Below, one piece after another: positions 17,990 through 27,197 of a stretch of DNA of 64,000 nt. The notes below the pieces were generated by a model, which saw nothing but the letters and a program-made list of their open reading frames with translations, had not been told where the DNA came from and ran no database searches. Origin of the DNA: Caryophanon tenue (lineage in GTDB: Bacteria > Bacillota > Bacilli > Bacillales_A > Planococcaceae); assembly GCF_001700315.1 (NCBI RefSeq), contig NZ_MASJ01000012.1, forward strand, positions 1 to 64,000. Reading direction: 5' to 3'. A program made the translations under genes and the position numbers. Every line of letters starts with the position of its first letter. Position 1 is the stretch's first letter.

Positions 17990-18152
17990 TAAATTTTTTC
18001 CTCTTTTTTTCTGGTCTTCTTTCCTATTTATAATACTCTATATAAATCCTTTTGTTCAACCTCTCCTTCCCCGCCTTGTTCATGCAGAGCCTAGAAAAAT
18101 GCGCTATAATTACTAAGCATAACGACCATTCTTCATAAAAAGGGGGATTCTA

Positions 18153-20570
18153 ATGAATCTAGTGTTAGCAATTTTCATCCCACTGATCGTCGCAATTGTC
18201 GTACCATTTTTGTATAAATCATTTAAACATATTCATACTGGCTGGTTTGTATTAGCCGTACCGCTTACGTTGTTTCTGTTTTATACAAGCTTTATTCAAC
18301 GCGTCGCAAATGGTGAGACTTTTTCAGACACATTGCATTGGGTAGAATCATTGCAACTATCATTTATATCGTACATAGATGGATTAAGTTTGTTATTTTC
18401 TTTATTAATTACCGGAATCGGAACGCTTGTCGTGCTGTATTCGATTTTTTATTTAGATCGCACAAAAGAACAACTTCACAACTTCTATGTATACTTGCTG
18501 ATGTTTATGTCAGCGATGCTCGGCGTTGTGCAATCTGATCATGTCATTACGCTCTATTTATTTTGGGAATTAACATCCATTTCATCATTTTTATTAATCG
18601 CCTATTGGTTTCATAAAGATGCCTCACGCTTTGGCGCATTAAAATCAATGATGATTACAGTATTTGGTGGACTTTTAATGCTCGGTGGTTTTGTGTTACT
18701 TAGCATTATGGGCGATACGTATTCTATCCGTGAATTAATCGCGCAAGCACCGGTATTATTTGAACATGATTACTTTACGTGGGCGCTTATTTTAGTGTTA
18801 TTTGGTGCGTTCACAAAATCTGCACAAGGACCATTTTACATTTGGTTACCAGATGCAATGGAAGCACCCACACCCGTTAGTGCCTACTTACACTCGGCAA
18901 CGATGGTTAAAGCCGGCATTTATTTAGTTGCCCGCTTCACACCCATTTTCGCAGCATCTGAGTTGTGGATTTGGCTCGTTACGGCCACTGGTTTACTCAC
19001 ACTAGTTTGGTGTTCATTCTTTGCGCTGAAACAAACCGATTTAAAAGGCATTTTAGCATTTTCTACGGTCAGTCAGCTTGGCTTAATTATGTCACTACTT
19101 GGCGCTGGTGCGATGGCGTATCATGTGGAAGGTGCTGCTGAAACGGTATTTAAGTATGCCGCATTCGCTGCGATTTTCCATTTAATTAACCACGCAACCT
19201 TCAAAGGTAGCTTGTTTATGATTGTTGGTATTATCGACCACGAAACAGGCACACGTGATATTAAAAAGCTTGGTGGGTTAATGAGTTTAATGCCGCTTAG
19301 CTTTACCGTTGCCATGATTGGTAGTTTATCTATGGCAGGTGTACCATTCTTCAATGGGTTCTTAAGTAAGGAAATGTTTTTAACGGCGATGCTGTCGATT
19401 ACAGAATTTGGCTTCTTCCACTTTGATACATGGGGCGTACTATTCCCGATCATCGCATGGGTTGCCTCTGTCTTTACATTCGCATATAGCTTATACTTCG
19501 TCGCACATACATTCCTTGGCAAACATCAGCCAGACCAATTACCAAAAAAAGCACATGAAGCACCAATTGGGATGTTAGTTTCACCCATTATTTTAGCAGT
19601 GCTTGTTGTAACGATTTTCTTTATTCCAAATATCGTCGCAACGTACTTTATTAAACCAGCTGTTATCGCTATCCAACCTTTCTTATATAGCACTACGGCG
19701 GATATTGACGTACACATTAGCGCATGGCACGGCTTTAATACAGAGTTATTGATGACGCTTGGTATTTTTGTAGTAGGTTTCGTTGTATTTATGACCTTAA
19801 CGAAATGGCAACACCACTACAATAAAATGCCGAACGGACTGAACTTCTTATACGACGGCATGATGACGCTTAGTGACCAAGGCATGAACCGCTTATCAAA
19901 TATGTATATGGGCAAGTCCAACCAAACGTATTTACTGTACATGCTCGGTAGCTTTGTTGTGCTTGTACTTGGGACATTATTTACACAAGGTGGCTTTGCG
20001 TTCTCTACAACACATACAGCGCCTGTTCGCTTTTATGACATTGTCATTATTGCGGTTCTTGTCGTTGGAACACTCATTACCATCTTTACAAAATCACGCT
20101 TAACATCAATTATCGGTCTTGGTGTTGTTGGGTATACAGTGGCGTTATTCTTTGTTATTTTCAACGCACCTGATTTAGCCTTAACACAATTAGTCATTGA
20201 AACGATTTCAGTAGCACTGTTTTTACTGTGCTTCTATCACTTACCGAAAAATAGTCGGAAAGAAAATCGCATGCGCTTCCAAGTGAATCGTTTTATCATT
20301 TCACTTGCTGTCGGCGCAACAGTTACGATTGTTGCCATTGCTGCACAGTCGCAAAAGCTCATGCCATCCATCTCTGAATATTATAAAGAAACGGTGTACT
20401 CATTAGCAGGTGGGGGCAATATCGTTAACGTTATTTTAGTAGATTACCGCGGCTTTGATACATTATTTGAAATTGCCGTGCTCGGTATTGCCGGCATTGG
20501 TATTTACGGATTAATTAAGTTGCGTTTAGATGCAAAAGGAAAGGAGAAAAAACATGCTGAAAACAAATGA
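18153..20570 (+). CDS. mrpA: Mrp Na+/H+ antiporter subunit A
   Basis: An 805-residue membrane protein, the largest Mrp subunit. The first 500 residues are the NuoL/NuoM-like proton-pump homologue (SAYLHSATMVKAGIYLVARF, about 245-264; a key lysine/glutamate helix ELTSISSFLLIAYW about 139-152), and the last 170 residues are an MrpB-like MnhB domain fused at the C-terminus. With B-G it forms a secondary Na+(K+)/H+ antiporter for pH and sodium resistance. GGGGGATT precedes the ATG. A TATAAT hexamer at 18105-18110 may be the promoter -10, but no good -35 is seen. The stop overlaps mrpB by 17 bases. Confidence 0.96.
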   Translation: MNLVLAIFIPLIVAIVVPFLYKSFKHIHTGWFVLAVPLTLFLFYTSFIQRVANGETFSDTLHWVESLQLSFISYIDGLSLLFSLLITGIGTLVVLYSIFYLDRTKEQLHNFYVYLLMFMSAMLGVVQSDHVITLYLFWELTSISSFLLIAYWFHKDASRFGALKSMMITVFGGLLMLGGFVLLSIMGDTYSIRELIAQAPVLFEHDYFTWALILVLFGAFTKSAQGPFYIWLPDAMEAPTPVSAYLHSATMVKAGIYLVARFTPIFAASELWIWLVTATGLLTLVWCSFFALKQTDLKGILAFSTVSQLGLIMSLLGAGAMAYHVEGAAETVFKYAAFAAIFHLINHATFKGSLFMIVGIIDHETGTRDIKKLGGLMSLMPLSFTVAMIGSLSMAGVPFFNGFLSKEMFLTAMLSITEFGFFHFDTWGVLFPIIAWVASVFTFAYSLYFVAHTFLGKHQPDQLPKKAHEAPIGMLVSPIILAVLVVTIFFIPNIVATYFIKPAVIAIQPFLYSTTADIDVHISAWHGFNTELLMTLGIFVVGFVVFMTLTKWQHHYNKMPNGLNFLYDGMMTLSDQGMNRLSNMYMGKSNQTYLLYMLGSFVVLVLGTLFTQGGFAFSTTHTAPVRFYDIVIIAVLVVGTLITIFTKSRLTSIIGLGVVGYTVALFFVIFNAPDLALTQLVIETISVALFLLCFYHLPKNSRKENRMRFQVNRFIISLAVGATVTIVAIAAQSQKLMPSISEYYKETVYSLAGGGNIVNVILVDYRGFDTLFEIAVLGIAGIGIYGLIKLRLDAKGKEKKHAENK

Positions 20571-20979
20571 TGTCATTTTGCAATTTACGGCAAAAATTGT
20601 GTTTTTCATTATTTTTCTCTTCTCCATTCATATTTTTATGGCTGGACATTACACACCAGGAGGCGGCTTCGTCGGGGGCTTATTAACGGCAAGTGCGATT
20701 GTGCTCTTAATTTTAGCGTTCGATTTGAAGACCGTACAAACCGGCTTTAATATTAACTATCGCCTGCTTGTTGCAACTGGTTTATTACTAGCAGTAGGTA
20801 CGGCAAGTTTCCCAATGTTTGTCGGCGAGCCGTTCTTTACACATTTTTATGATTATTTCGAGTTACCGTTCTTTGGCAACACATCGCTCCATACAGCCAT
20901 GCTGTTTGACGCAGGTGTATATTTAGTTGTTGTCGGCGTTACGCTCACAATTATTCAATCAATCGGGGAGGATGAATAA
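20554..20979 (+). CDS. mrpB: Mrp antiporter subunit B
   Basis: 141 residues with four hydrophobic helices; carries GHYTPGGGFVGGLLTASAI (about 31-49), typical of MnhB/MrpB. I chose ATG 20554, preceded by AAAGGAG, over an earlier in-frame Met inside mrpA. It overlaps mrpA by 17 bases and its stop touches mrpC. Confidence 0.93.
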   Translation: MLKTNDVILQFTAKIVFFIIFLFSIHIFMAGHYTPGGGFVGGLLTASAIVLLILAFDLKTVQTGFNINYRLLVATGLLLAVGTASFPMFVGEPFFTHFYDYFELPFFGNTSLHTAMLFDAGVYLVVVGVTLTIIQSIGEDE

Positions 20980-21327
20980 ATGGAAATCGTTATGGCTTTT
21001 GTCATTGGCTTCTTGTTTATGGCCGCCACTTATTTAATGCTCTCTCGTAGTTTATTACGGATTATTATCGGTACAGGCTTACTCAGTCACGGTGTACATT
21101 TACTCGTATTAACAATGGGGGGGCTTGGCGGTGAAGCTCCGCCTGTATTAGCAGATGGTGTCGAAGCAAGTCAATTTGCAGACCCACTGCCACAAGCACT
21201 TATTTTAACAGCCATCGTTATTGCCTTTGGTGTGACAGCGTTTATTTTAGTTGTCGCCTACCGTGCGTACCAATCACTTGAAACCGATAATACGACGCAC
21301 ATGAAAGGAAGTGACAGCGATGAATAA
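20980..21327 (+). CDS. mrpC: Mrp antiporter subunit C
   Basis: 115 residues, three membrane helices, NuoK-like. The pattern GTGLLSHGVHLLVLTMGG (about 31-48) and the DPLPQALILTAIVI helix (about 68-81) are characteristic of MrpC/MnhC. It starts immediately after mrpB and its end overlaps mrpD by 8 bases, so the operon is translationally coupled. Confidence 0.94.
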   Translation: MEIVMAFVIGFLFMAATYLMLSRSLLRIIIGTGLLSHGVHLLVLTMGGLGGEAPPVLADGVEASQFADPLPQALILTAIVIAFGVTAFILVVAYRAYQSLETDNTTHMKGSDSDE

Positions 21328-22810
21328 TAATGTAGTATTACTTCCAATTTTAATTCCGTTTTTAACAGCGATTATTTTAATGTTTGCACCGAAAAAAATT
21401 ATATTCCAACGTACGGTGTCACTCCTTGGTTTACTCGTTGCACTTGGTGTGTCGATTTCATTAATGATGACCGTTCAGCAAGAAGGGCCACAAACATTAA
21501 CATTCGGTAGCTGGCCAGTGCCATTTGGGATTACGATGGTGTCGGATATGGTGTCGGTTTTACTTGTTACGACCACGCTTCTCTTAACGATTTTTATCGT
21601 GTGGTATAGCTTTTCTTCAATTGGAAAAGAACGTGAACAATTTTATTACTACGCTGGCATTATGTTTATTATTACCGGTATTAACGGCGCATTTACAACC
21701 GGTGATATTTTCAACTTGTTCGTGTTCTTTGAAGTGTTTTTAATGTCATCATATTTATTAATTGTGCTTGGTGGCGAGAAAAAACAACTCCAAGGTTCGA
21801 TTCATTATTTACTGATTAACATTATTTCATCGGGGTTATTCGTCATTACAGTGGCATTTTTATACTCGGTGGTTGGCACACTTAGCATGGCGGATATTGC
21901 GCAAAAAGTCGCAACACTTGAACAGCCTGCCATTTTAACAACGATTGCAGTGCTATTTTTAATCGTGTTTGGCTTAAAAGCAGCGATCTTCCCGTTATTT
22001 TTCTGGTTGCCAAGAGCGTACGCAGCAGCCCCAACACCTGTATTAGCACTGTTTGGCGCACTGCTTACAAAAGTCGGTGTTTATGCGATTATGCGTACAT
22101 ATACATTAATTTTCATTCACGACCAAAGCTTCACACATGAATTGTTAATGATTTTAGGCATCGGCACAATTCTTTTCGGTTGTATTGGTGCACTTGCCTA
22201 TTTCGATGTTACAAAAATTATTATTTACAATATCGTAATTGCAGTCGGCATTATTTTAATTGGCGTATCGCAAATGAATACAGCAGGTGTAGAAGGTGCA
22301 ATGTACTATATCGTGCATGATATGCTAATCAAAGCGGCACTATTTATGCTAGGCGGTACAATTATCGCGTTAACGGGTACAGCCAACTTACGTAAAATGG
22401 GTGGCTTAATGAAACGCTATCCGGTATTTGGTTGGACGTATTTAGTCGCGGCATTTAGCTTAGCTGGTATTCCCCCACTTAGCGGTTTTATCGGAAAATT
22501 ACTCATCGTACAAGGTGGTTTTGAAGCGAATAATCCTTGGATGAGTATCGTGATTTTACTATCATCCCTTGTCGTACTACTGTCTGTTATTCGTATTTTT
22601 ATTTATGCCTTTTGGGGCGAGGAACAACCGGCTACGATTTCGATTTCACAAACGACATATCAACGACAATTACTCCCGACCATTGTATTAGTCGCTATAA
22701 CGGTTGCTTATGGCGTTGGTGCTGAAGCAATCGCGCCGTATATGGCAGATGCTGGTGAAACATTGCTGAACCCAGCGATTTATATTAACGCTGTGACAGG
22801 GGGCGAATAA
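21320..22810 (+). CDS. mrpD: Mrp antiporter subunit D
   Basis: 496 residues, about 14 helices, NuoM/NuoN-like. FFEVFLMSSYLLIVLGG (about 134-150) carries the conserved helix-5 glutamate, and PTPVLALFGALLTKVGVYA the conserved lysine. ATG 21320 is preferred over GTG 21311 because AGGAAG is then at usual distance. With MrpA it supplies the proton path of the antiporter. Confidence 0.95.
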   Translation: MNNNVVLLPILIPFLTAIILMFAPKKIIFQRTVSLLGLLVALGVSISLMMTVQQEGPQTLTFGSWPVPFGITMVSDMVSVLLVTTTLLLTIFIVWYSFSSIGKEREQFYYYAGIMFIITGINGAFTTGDIFNLFVFFEVFLMSSYLLIVLGGEKKQLQGSIHYLLINIISSGLFVITVAFLYSVVGTLSMADIAQKVATLEQPAILTTIAVLFLIVFGLKAAIFPLFFWLPRAYAAAPTPVLALFGALLTKVGVYAIMRTYTLIFIHDQSFTHELLMILGIGTILFGCIGALAYFDVTKIIIYNIVIAVGIILIGVSQMNTAGVEGAMYYIVHDMLIKAALFMLGGTIIALTGTANLRKMGGLMKRYPVFGWTYLVAAFSLAGIPPLSGFIGKLLIVQGGFEANNPWMSIVILLSSLVVLLSVIRIFIYAFWGEEQPATISISQTTYQRQLLPTIVLVAITVAYGVGAEAIAPYMADAGETLLNPAIYINAVTGGE

Positions 22811-22811
22811 T

Positions 22812-23291
22812 ATGGCATTTCAAATTTTATTAAACTTCGGTGTCGCATTCGTCTGGATGTTTATCGTACAAAATTTTAGCGGTCAAGGCTTTATTGTCGG
22901 ATATGTACTCGGTTTAATTTTACTCATTGGTATGCGCCGCTTCTTTAGAAGCCGCTTGTACATTCACCGCGTATGGGCAGCGATTAAGCTAACATGGCTA
23001 TTTATCGGTGAGTTAATTAAAGCAAATATTGCCGTATTAAAAGTGGTGTTAAAGCCACAGCTTGATATGCAGCCCGCATTTTTTGCATATCCAACTGATT
23101 TAAAGGAAGATTGGGAAATTGTCCTGTTATCAAGCTTAATTACGTTAACACCGGGAACGGTTGTGATTCATGTATCTGATGATGCGAAAACATTATATAT
23201 CCATGCGATTGATTGCACCGATGTTGAAGGTGAAATTGATGGCATTCGCACATCGTTTGAACGAGCGATTAAGGAGGTGAGCCGCGCATGA
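22812..23291 (+). CDS. mrpE: Mrp antiporter subunit E
   Basis: 159 residues, matching the family length (158 in B. subtilis). Two or three N-terminal helices are followed by a soluble domain with SSLITLTPGTVVIHV (about 106-120), the MnhE signature. It starts one base after mrpD and overlaps mrpF by 4 bases. Confidence 0.94.
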   Translation: MAFQILLNFGVAFVWMFIVQNFSGQGFIVGYVLGLILLIGMRRFFRSRLYIHRVWAAIKLTWLFIGELIKANIAVLKVVLKPQLDMQPAFFAYPTDLKEDWEIVLLSSLITLTPGTVVIHVSDDAKTLYIHAIDCTDVEGEIDGIRTSFERAIKEVSRA

Positions 23292-23572
23292 TGGTATTTA
23301 TTTGGATAGCGATTTCGCTTATCGCGATTTGTATGATTTTAATGGTATACCGTATGGTGAAAGGACCTGATGCGTCTGACCGTGTTGTTGCACTCGATGC
23401 GATCGGGGTCGCGCTCATTTCATTAGTCGGCTTGTTCTCGATTATGGCGGATACATCGTATTATTTAGAAATTATTTTATTGCTTGCGATTTTATCCTTT
23501 ATTGGTACAGTCGCCTTCTCAAAATTTATTGAGAAAGGAGACATCATAGACCGTGACAATTCTCGCAAATAG
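23288..23572 (+). CDS. mrpF: Mrp antiporter subunit F
   Basis: 94 residues, three helices; RMVKGPDASDRVVALDAIG (about 22-40) is the MrpF/MnhF signature. AAGGAGGTGA lies before the double ATG; overlaps mrpE and mrpG (20 bases). Confidence 0.94.
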   Translation: MMVFIWIAISLIAICMILMVYRMVKGPDASDRVVALDAIGVALISLVGLFSIMADTSYYLEIILLLAILSFIGTVAFSKFIEKGDIIDRDNSRK

Positions 23573-23921
23573 TTTAGTCATTTTCTTCATTAGTATTGGG
23601 GTTTTATTTATCGTCGTCACTGCTATTGGGCTTGTTCGTTTACCCGATTTATACACGCGCGCACACGCTGCATCGAAAAGTGCAACGCTTGGGGTCATGT
23701 GTATTTTACTCGGTGTATTCTTTCACTTTTGGTTAATTGAAGATGTCTTTAATCCACGTATTTTATTAGGGGTTTTATTCTTATTTATTACCGGACCAGT
23801 TGGCGGTCATATTATGGGGCGATCATCGTATATTGCTGGTGTGAAACCGTACAAAAACACAAAGCATGATGATTTAGCTGCTGAAATTGAGCGCATGAAA
23901 AAAGAACAAGGCGTGAAATAA
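23553..23921 (+). CDS. mrpG: Mrp antiporter subunit G
   Basis: 122 residues with three helices, the last subunit of the operon. GLVRLPDLYTRAHAASKSAT (about 26-45) is the PhaG/MnhG/YufB signature. The start is GTG 23553 with AAAGGAG upstream. A strong hairpin follows the stop. Confidence 0.94.
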   Translation: MTILANSLVIFFISIGVLFIVVTAIGLVRLPDLYTRAHAASKSATLGVMCILLGVFFHFWLIEDVFNPRILLGVLFLFITGPVGGHIMGRSSYIAGVKPYKNTKHDDLAAEIERMKKEQGVK

Positions 23922-23967
23922 AAAAGTGGTAGGAGAAGTATCAACATTTCTCTTACCACTTTTTTTT
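23921..23967. terminator. Terminator of the mrp operon
   Basis: AAAAAGTGGTA-GGAGAA pairs with TTTCTC-TTACCACTTTTTTT. Runs of A and T on both sides make it usable for mrpG and, in the other direction, for pepA. Confidence 0.85.
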
Positions 23968-24045
23968 GCGCTTTGTGTTACACCACTTCACGGGCATCGC
24001 ATGAGCCAAACACGATGTTTGGCACATTTGCGTTGTGCATCTTTC
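23965..24045 (+). repeat. Dispersed element, copy 6 (diverged, lacks the CCTTCAGCA hairpin)
   Basis: After the mrp terminator the sequence CTTTGTGTTACACCAC, GCATGAGCCAAACACGATG and TTTGGCACATTTGCGTTG aligns in order with the distal arm of copy 4 read on the minus strand (GGTGCTACTCCACATAGC, GCATGGCTTGAGGCAAACACG, TTTGTCACATCTGCCTTG). It reaches the pepA stop codon. The usual hairpin is replaced by the unrelated mrp terminator. Confidence 0.6.
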
Positions 24046-25515
24046 TTATGCTAAATCTTCCACAAACGCAGCGAGTGTACGTACCATTACGCCTGTTCCG
24101 CCTGCTGTGCCTGTTGCATACGCCGATTTTGTATCGGACGTTCCTGCGATGTCTAAATGAATCCAAGGCATATCCCCAACGAATTCTCCGACAAAACCAC
24201 CACCAAAAATCATATGACCATCGCGACCTGGTGAATTATTATAGTCTGCTACGTCTGATTTACGAATACGTTTTTTATCATTTTCTGTTAATGGTAAACG
24301 CCAAATAAATTCATCCGTATCCATCGATGCTTCTAATAACGTTTCAAATAACTCGTCATTATTTGTTAACGCACCTGTTTTATCCATACCAAGCGCAATA
24401 ATGACACCGCCTGTTAATGTTGCAACATCTACAATTGCTTCCGCACCTTGCTGCTGTGCATACACAACAGCATCTGCTAACACAAGACGACCTTCTGCAT
24501 CTGTATTTAATACTTCGACTGTTTTGCCGTTATACATTGTAATAACATCATCTGGCTTAATCGCTTCGCCTGAAATCATATTGTCCGTTGAACCAATTAC
24601 CGCAACGACATTTTTCGCTGGTTTCACTTGTGCGATAACGCGCATTGCGCCAAGTACAGCTGCTGCACCGCCCATATCACCTTTCATACCAACCATGCCG
24701 TCTTTTGGCTTTAATGAGTAACCGCCTGTATCATACGTTACGCCTTTCCCAACTAAGCCAATTACATTGTCCCAAGAATCTGTGCCTTTGTATTTCAACG
24801 TAATAACACGTGGCTCTTCAACAGACCCTTTATTCACCGCTAAAATACCGCCCATGCCAAGCTCGACGATTTCCGATTTTGTTAATACTTCCACTTCTAA
24901 GCCAAATTCTTCTGCCATATTCACCGCGTAGTTCGCCAGCTCAGTTGCTGTTAACAAATTTGGTGGCATATTTACTAAAGAACGTGCTTCATTTTGCGCT
25001 TCTGCGTAAATGCGTCCTACTGTGAAGCTTTCGATAACTTCCTCTTCATCAGCTGCTGATACAAGTTCTACAGTTGTTAATACAACGTCTGGTGCGTTCG
25101 ATGTTGTTTTATAATTCGGCACTTTATAGCCGCCTAACACTAATCCTTCAGCCGCTAAATACGCTACTTGCTGCGCATCAATTGTTGCTGTTATAAATGT
25201 ATCAAGGGCAATCGCGACGTTATCCCCTTTTAAAGCTTTCGCTGCTAAGCCAAAACCGTTACGTAATGTTGCTGTCGATACGTCTTTGCCGTCACCAATA
25301 CCGATAAACATTAGACGTTTTACCGCCGTATGTACAACAGGAATGGTCGTGATTTTTTCAGCGCCAGTGGCAATATCCTCTGATTTAATCCATTCTGCGA
25401 CATCAACACCGTATACTTTTGCTACGTCAATCGTTGCTTGTGATGGATGCTTTGCGACACCAATTACTAATGTGTTTGCTGTTAATTGTTTGACTGCTGT
25501 CATTGTTATTTGCAT
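24046..25515 (-). CDS. pepA: Leucyl aminopeptidase, M17 family
   Basis: A 489-residue cytosolic M17 metallopeptidase that removes N-terminal residues from peptides. The signature NTDAEGRL is at 337-344; the first metal/lysine region GKGVTYDTGGYSLKP spans about 257-270; the catalytic arginine lies in the same NTDAEGRL motif. The N-terminal 160 residues are the variable regulatory domain. Equivalent to B. subtilis YuiE by position next to yuiD. GGAGGCAC precedes ATG 25515. Confidence 0.94.
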   Translation of the reverse strand: MQITMTAVKQLTANTLVIGVAKHPSQATIDVAKVYGVDVAEWIKSEDIATGAEKITTIPVVHTAVKRLMFIGIGDGKDVSTATLRNGFGLAAKALKGDNVAIALDTFITATIDAQQVAYLAAEGLVLGGYKVPNYKTTSNAPDVVLTTVELVSAADEEEVIESFTVGRIYAEAQNEARSLVNMPPNLLTATELANYAVNMAEEFGLEVEVLTKSEIVELGMGGILAVNKGSVEEPRVITLKYKGTDSWDNVIGLVGKGVTYDTGGYSLKPKDGMVGMKGDMGGAAAVLGAMRVIAQVKPAKNVVAVIGSTDNMISGEAIKPDDVITMYNGKTVEVLNTDAEGRLVLADAVVYAQQQGAEAIVDVATLTGGVIIALGMDKTGALTNNDELFETLLEASMDTDEFIWRLPLTENDKKRIRKSDVADYNNSPGRDGHMIFGGGFVGEFVGDMPWIHLDIAGTSDTKSAYATGTAGGTGVMVRTLAAFVEDLA

Positions 25516-25681
25516 ATATATGTGCCTCCACTATCGTAAAGTTGCACCGTCAAGCGATGCGTTCGCTTTTATTATACCGTAAATTCACCGCCCAACGAAT
25601 ATTTCGCCTTACGAATTTTTTTAATGTTTTAGAAGCAGATTGGGTATACTACTAATAACGATTGTTGAGGGGTGAGCATTT

Positions 25682-26164
25682 ATGGAATTATTAATGAATA
25701 AACCATTATTACTTGCACTTGCTTGTGTAGTCATTGCCCAGCTATTAAAAGTGCCGATTCAGTATATGTTAACGCGAAAATTTGACCTTTCCCTACTTAA
25801 CTCGACAGGTGGTATGCCAAGCTCTCACTCCGCTGCTGTTTGTGCGCTTGCTACAGCAATTGCCTTTGAGCATGGCTTAGGTTCTTCCATTTTCGCACTC
25901 GCTGCTATGTTTGCCATTATTGTCATGTACGATGCGACACATGTCCGTTATGAAGCAGGACAACATGCCGCGAGTATTAACGACTTGTACAAGCAAATGA
26001 CGAAGCTGTTTGATGATTTACGGATGACAACTGGAGAAACGCGTGATGCAGCCATTCGCGACGATTTAAAAACCTTGCTCGGTCATAAAAAAAGCGAAGT
26101 GTATGCAGGCTGTTTAACAGGTATTGTGATGGCGAGTAGCTACTATTTATTTTTCCAGAGCTAA
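25682..26164 (+). CDS. yuiD: Divergent PAP2 family protein
   Basis: A 160-residue membrane protein with GGMPSSHSAAVCALATAIAF (about 41-60), VMYDATHVRYEAGQHA (about 81-96) and about four helices. These are the signatures of the divergent PAP2/YuiD group (DUF212), related to membrane lipid phosphatases; whether it is an active phosphatase is unknown. GAGGGGTG lies before the ATG. It is transcribed divergently from pepA, as in B. subtilis. Confidence 0.9.
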   Translation: MELLMNKPLLLALACVVIAQLLKVPIQYMLTRKFDLSLLNSTGGMPSSHSAAVCALATAIAFEHGLGSSIFALAAMFAIIVMYDATHVRYEAGQHAASINDLYKQMTKLFDDLRMTTGETRDAAIRDDLKTLLGHKKSEVYAGCLTGIVMASSYYLFFQS

Positions 26165-26174
26165 ATATTCCTGT

Positions 26175-26225
26175 GATATCAAAAAAACGCAAACCGCCAG
26201 ATGTCGGTTTGCGTTTTTTGATATC
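26175..26225. terminator. Bidirectional terminator between yuiD and yuiB
   Basis: A nearly perfect long stem, GATATCAAAAAA and CGCAAACCG pairing with CGGTTTGCG and TTTTTTGATATC, around a 7-base loop; the two genes converge. Confidence 0.9.
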
Positions 26226-26237
26226 CATATATGTACA

Positions 26238-26564
26238 TTAAAACATGCGATACCCTGCAGCGCGCAGTACACGCATCGTAATGCCTGATACAATCGCACC
26301 GACAAAACCGCCACATAAAATAACAATATCGACTATTTGCAACGCTGTAAAACGTTCAATAAGTGCCGGCCATGCCATGGTTGGCTTAAAAATATAGTCG
26401 AGCCAGCTCACTTCATCAATAATAAACATCACAATAACGGGATAAATCAATGCCATCATCCATGTTACACGCAGTAACATATTGAGTAAAAAACCAATGC
26501 CAAAGAACATCACAAAAAATAATACAACCGATACGATCATTTGCACTAATGAGATTTCATTCAC
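26238..26564 (-). CDS. yuiB: YuiB-like integral membrane protein
   Basis: A 108-residue protein with three hydrophobic helices (about 5-30, 33-50, 76-97) and the run FFGIGFLLNMLLR, as I remember in B. subtilis YuiB; it ends GYRMF where YuiB ends GYQMF. I chose GTG 26564, which has GGGGGCG upstream; a TTG five codons earlier would also read. The function is unknown. Confidence 0.75.
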   Translation of the reverse strand: MNEISLVQMIVSVVLFFVMFFGIGFLLNMLLRVTWMMALIYPVIVMFIIDEVSWLDYIFKPTMAWPALIERFTALQIVDIVILCGGFVGAIVSGITMRVLRAAGYRMF

Positions 26565-26633
26565 ATGACACGCCCCCAATCCTCTTACAATAAGTGTACA
26601 TGAACGCGCATTTCATTACAATAACGCAAGAAT

Positions 26634-27125
26634 TTATAAAAACACTTTATACTCCGTATACCCAAAAATAGGGTCTGCAGTAATCGTCTCGCGCGCCTTT
26701 AATAACTCCTGCAAATTCCCTTCCGTCGCAAATGCTCGAATCATAAATGATGAAACAGGGTCATCGACAAGCGCTGTTGGATGAATCCAACATGCTTCTT
26801 GAATTTCTCGCTCTTGAATACAAATCACTTGTTGCTCATCATTCGCTGAGGCTAAAAAGACTACCATGTTGTCACTAATATCGTCTTGTAATACCCCACT
26901 GCGAATGCCGTATACACCTTCTATCTGACAATCAATGCCCGTTTCTTCTTTCACTTCACGCTTCGCTGCGGTATCAAGCGTTTCCCCTGCATCAACAAAG
27001 CCTGCTGGAATTGACCACACACCTTTTAAGCCACCATATGTTTTTTTTACTACGAGCCATTCACCTTTCGTATTCGTCACAATTGTGCCTACTCCGAGCC
27101 ATACTTTTCCACGTTCTTTTTTCAC
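26634..27125 (-). CDS. NUDIX hydrolase
   Basis: A 163-residue protein with a complete Nudix box, G-x5-E-x7-REU-x-EE-x-GU, at residues 42-64 (GFVDAGE ... REVKEETGI), so it should hydrolyse a nucleoside diphosphate linked to another group with Mg2+. The substrate cannot be told. The start is GTG 27125 with AAGGAG upstream. It lies downstream of the NDH-2 gene but behind that gene's terminator. Confidence 0.9.
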   Translation of the reverse strand: MKKERGKVWLGVGTIVTNTKGEWLVVKKTYGGLKGVWSIPAGFVDAGETLDTAAKREVKEETGIDCQIEGVYGIRSGVLQDDISDNMVVFLASANDEQQVICIQEREIQEACWIHPTALVDDPVSSFMIRAFATEGNLQELLKARETITADPIFGYTEYKVFL

Positions 27126-27147
27126 CTATCTCACTCCTTGTCATCAA

Positions 27148-27183
27148 AAAAAGCGTCCCTCGATTGACTCTCGGAACGCTTGT
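27148..27183 (-). terminator. Terminator of the NADH dehydrogenase gene
   Basis: Minus-strand AAGCGTTCCGAGA pairs with TCGAGGGACGCTT and is followed by seven T residues. Confidence 0.8.
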
Positions 27184-27197
27184 ATGCATGTTCACCG

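Noticed and set aside
18082-18110. Full sigma-A promoter for mrpA
   Set aside because: There is a TATAAT but no acceptable -35 at 16-18 bases; recorded only as a possible -10.
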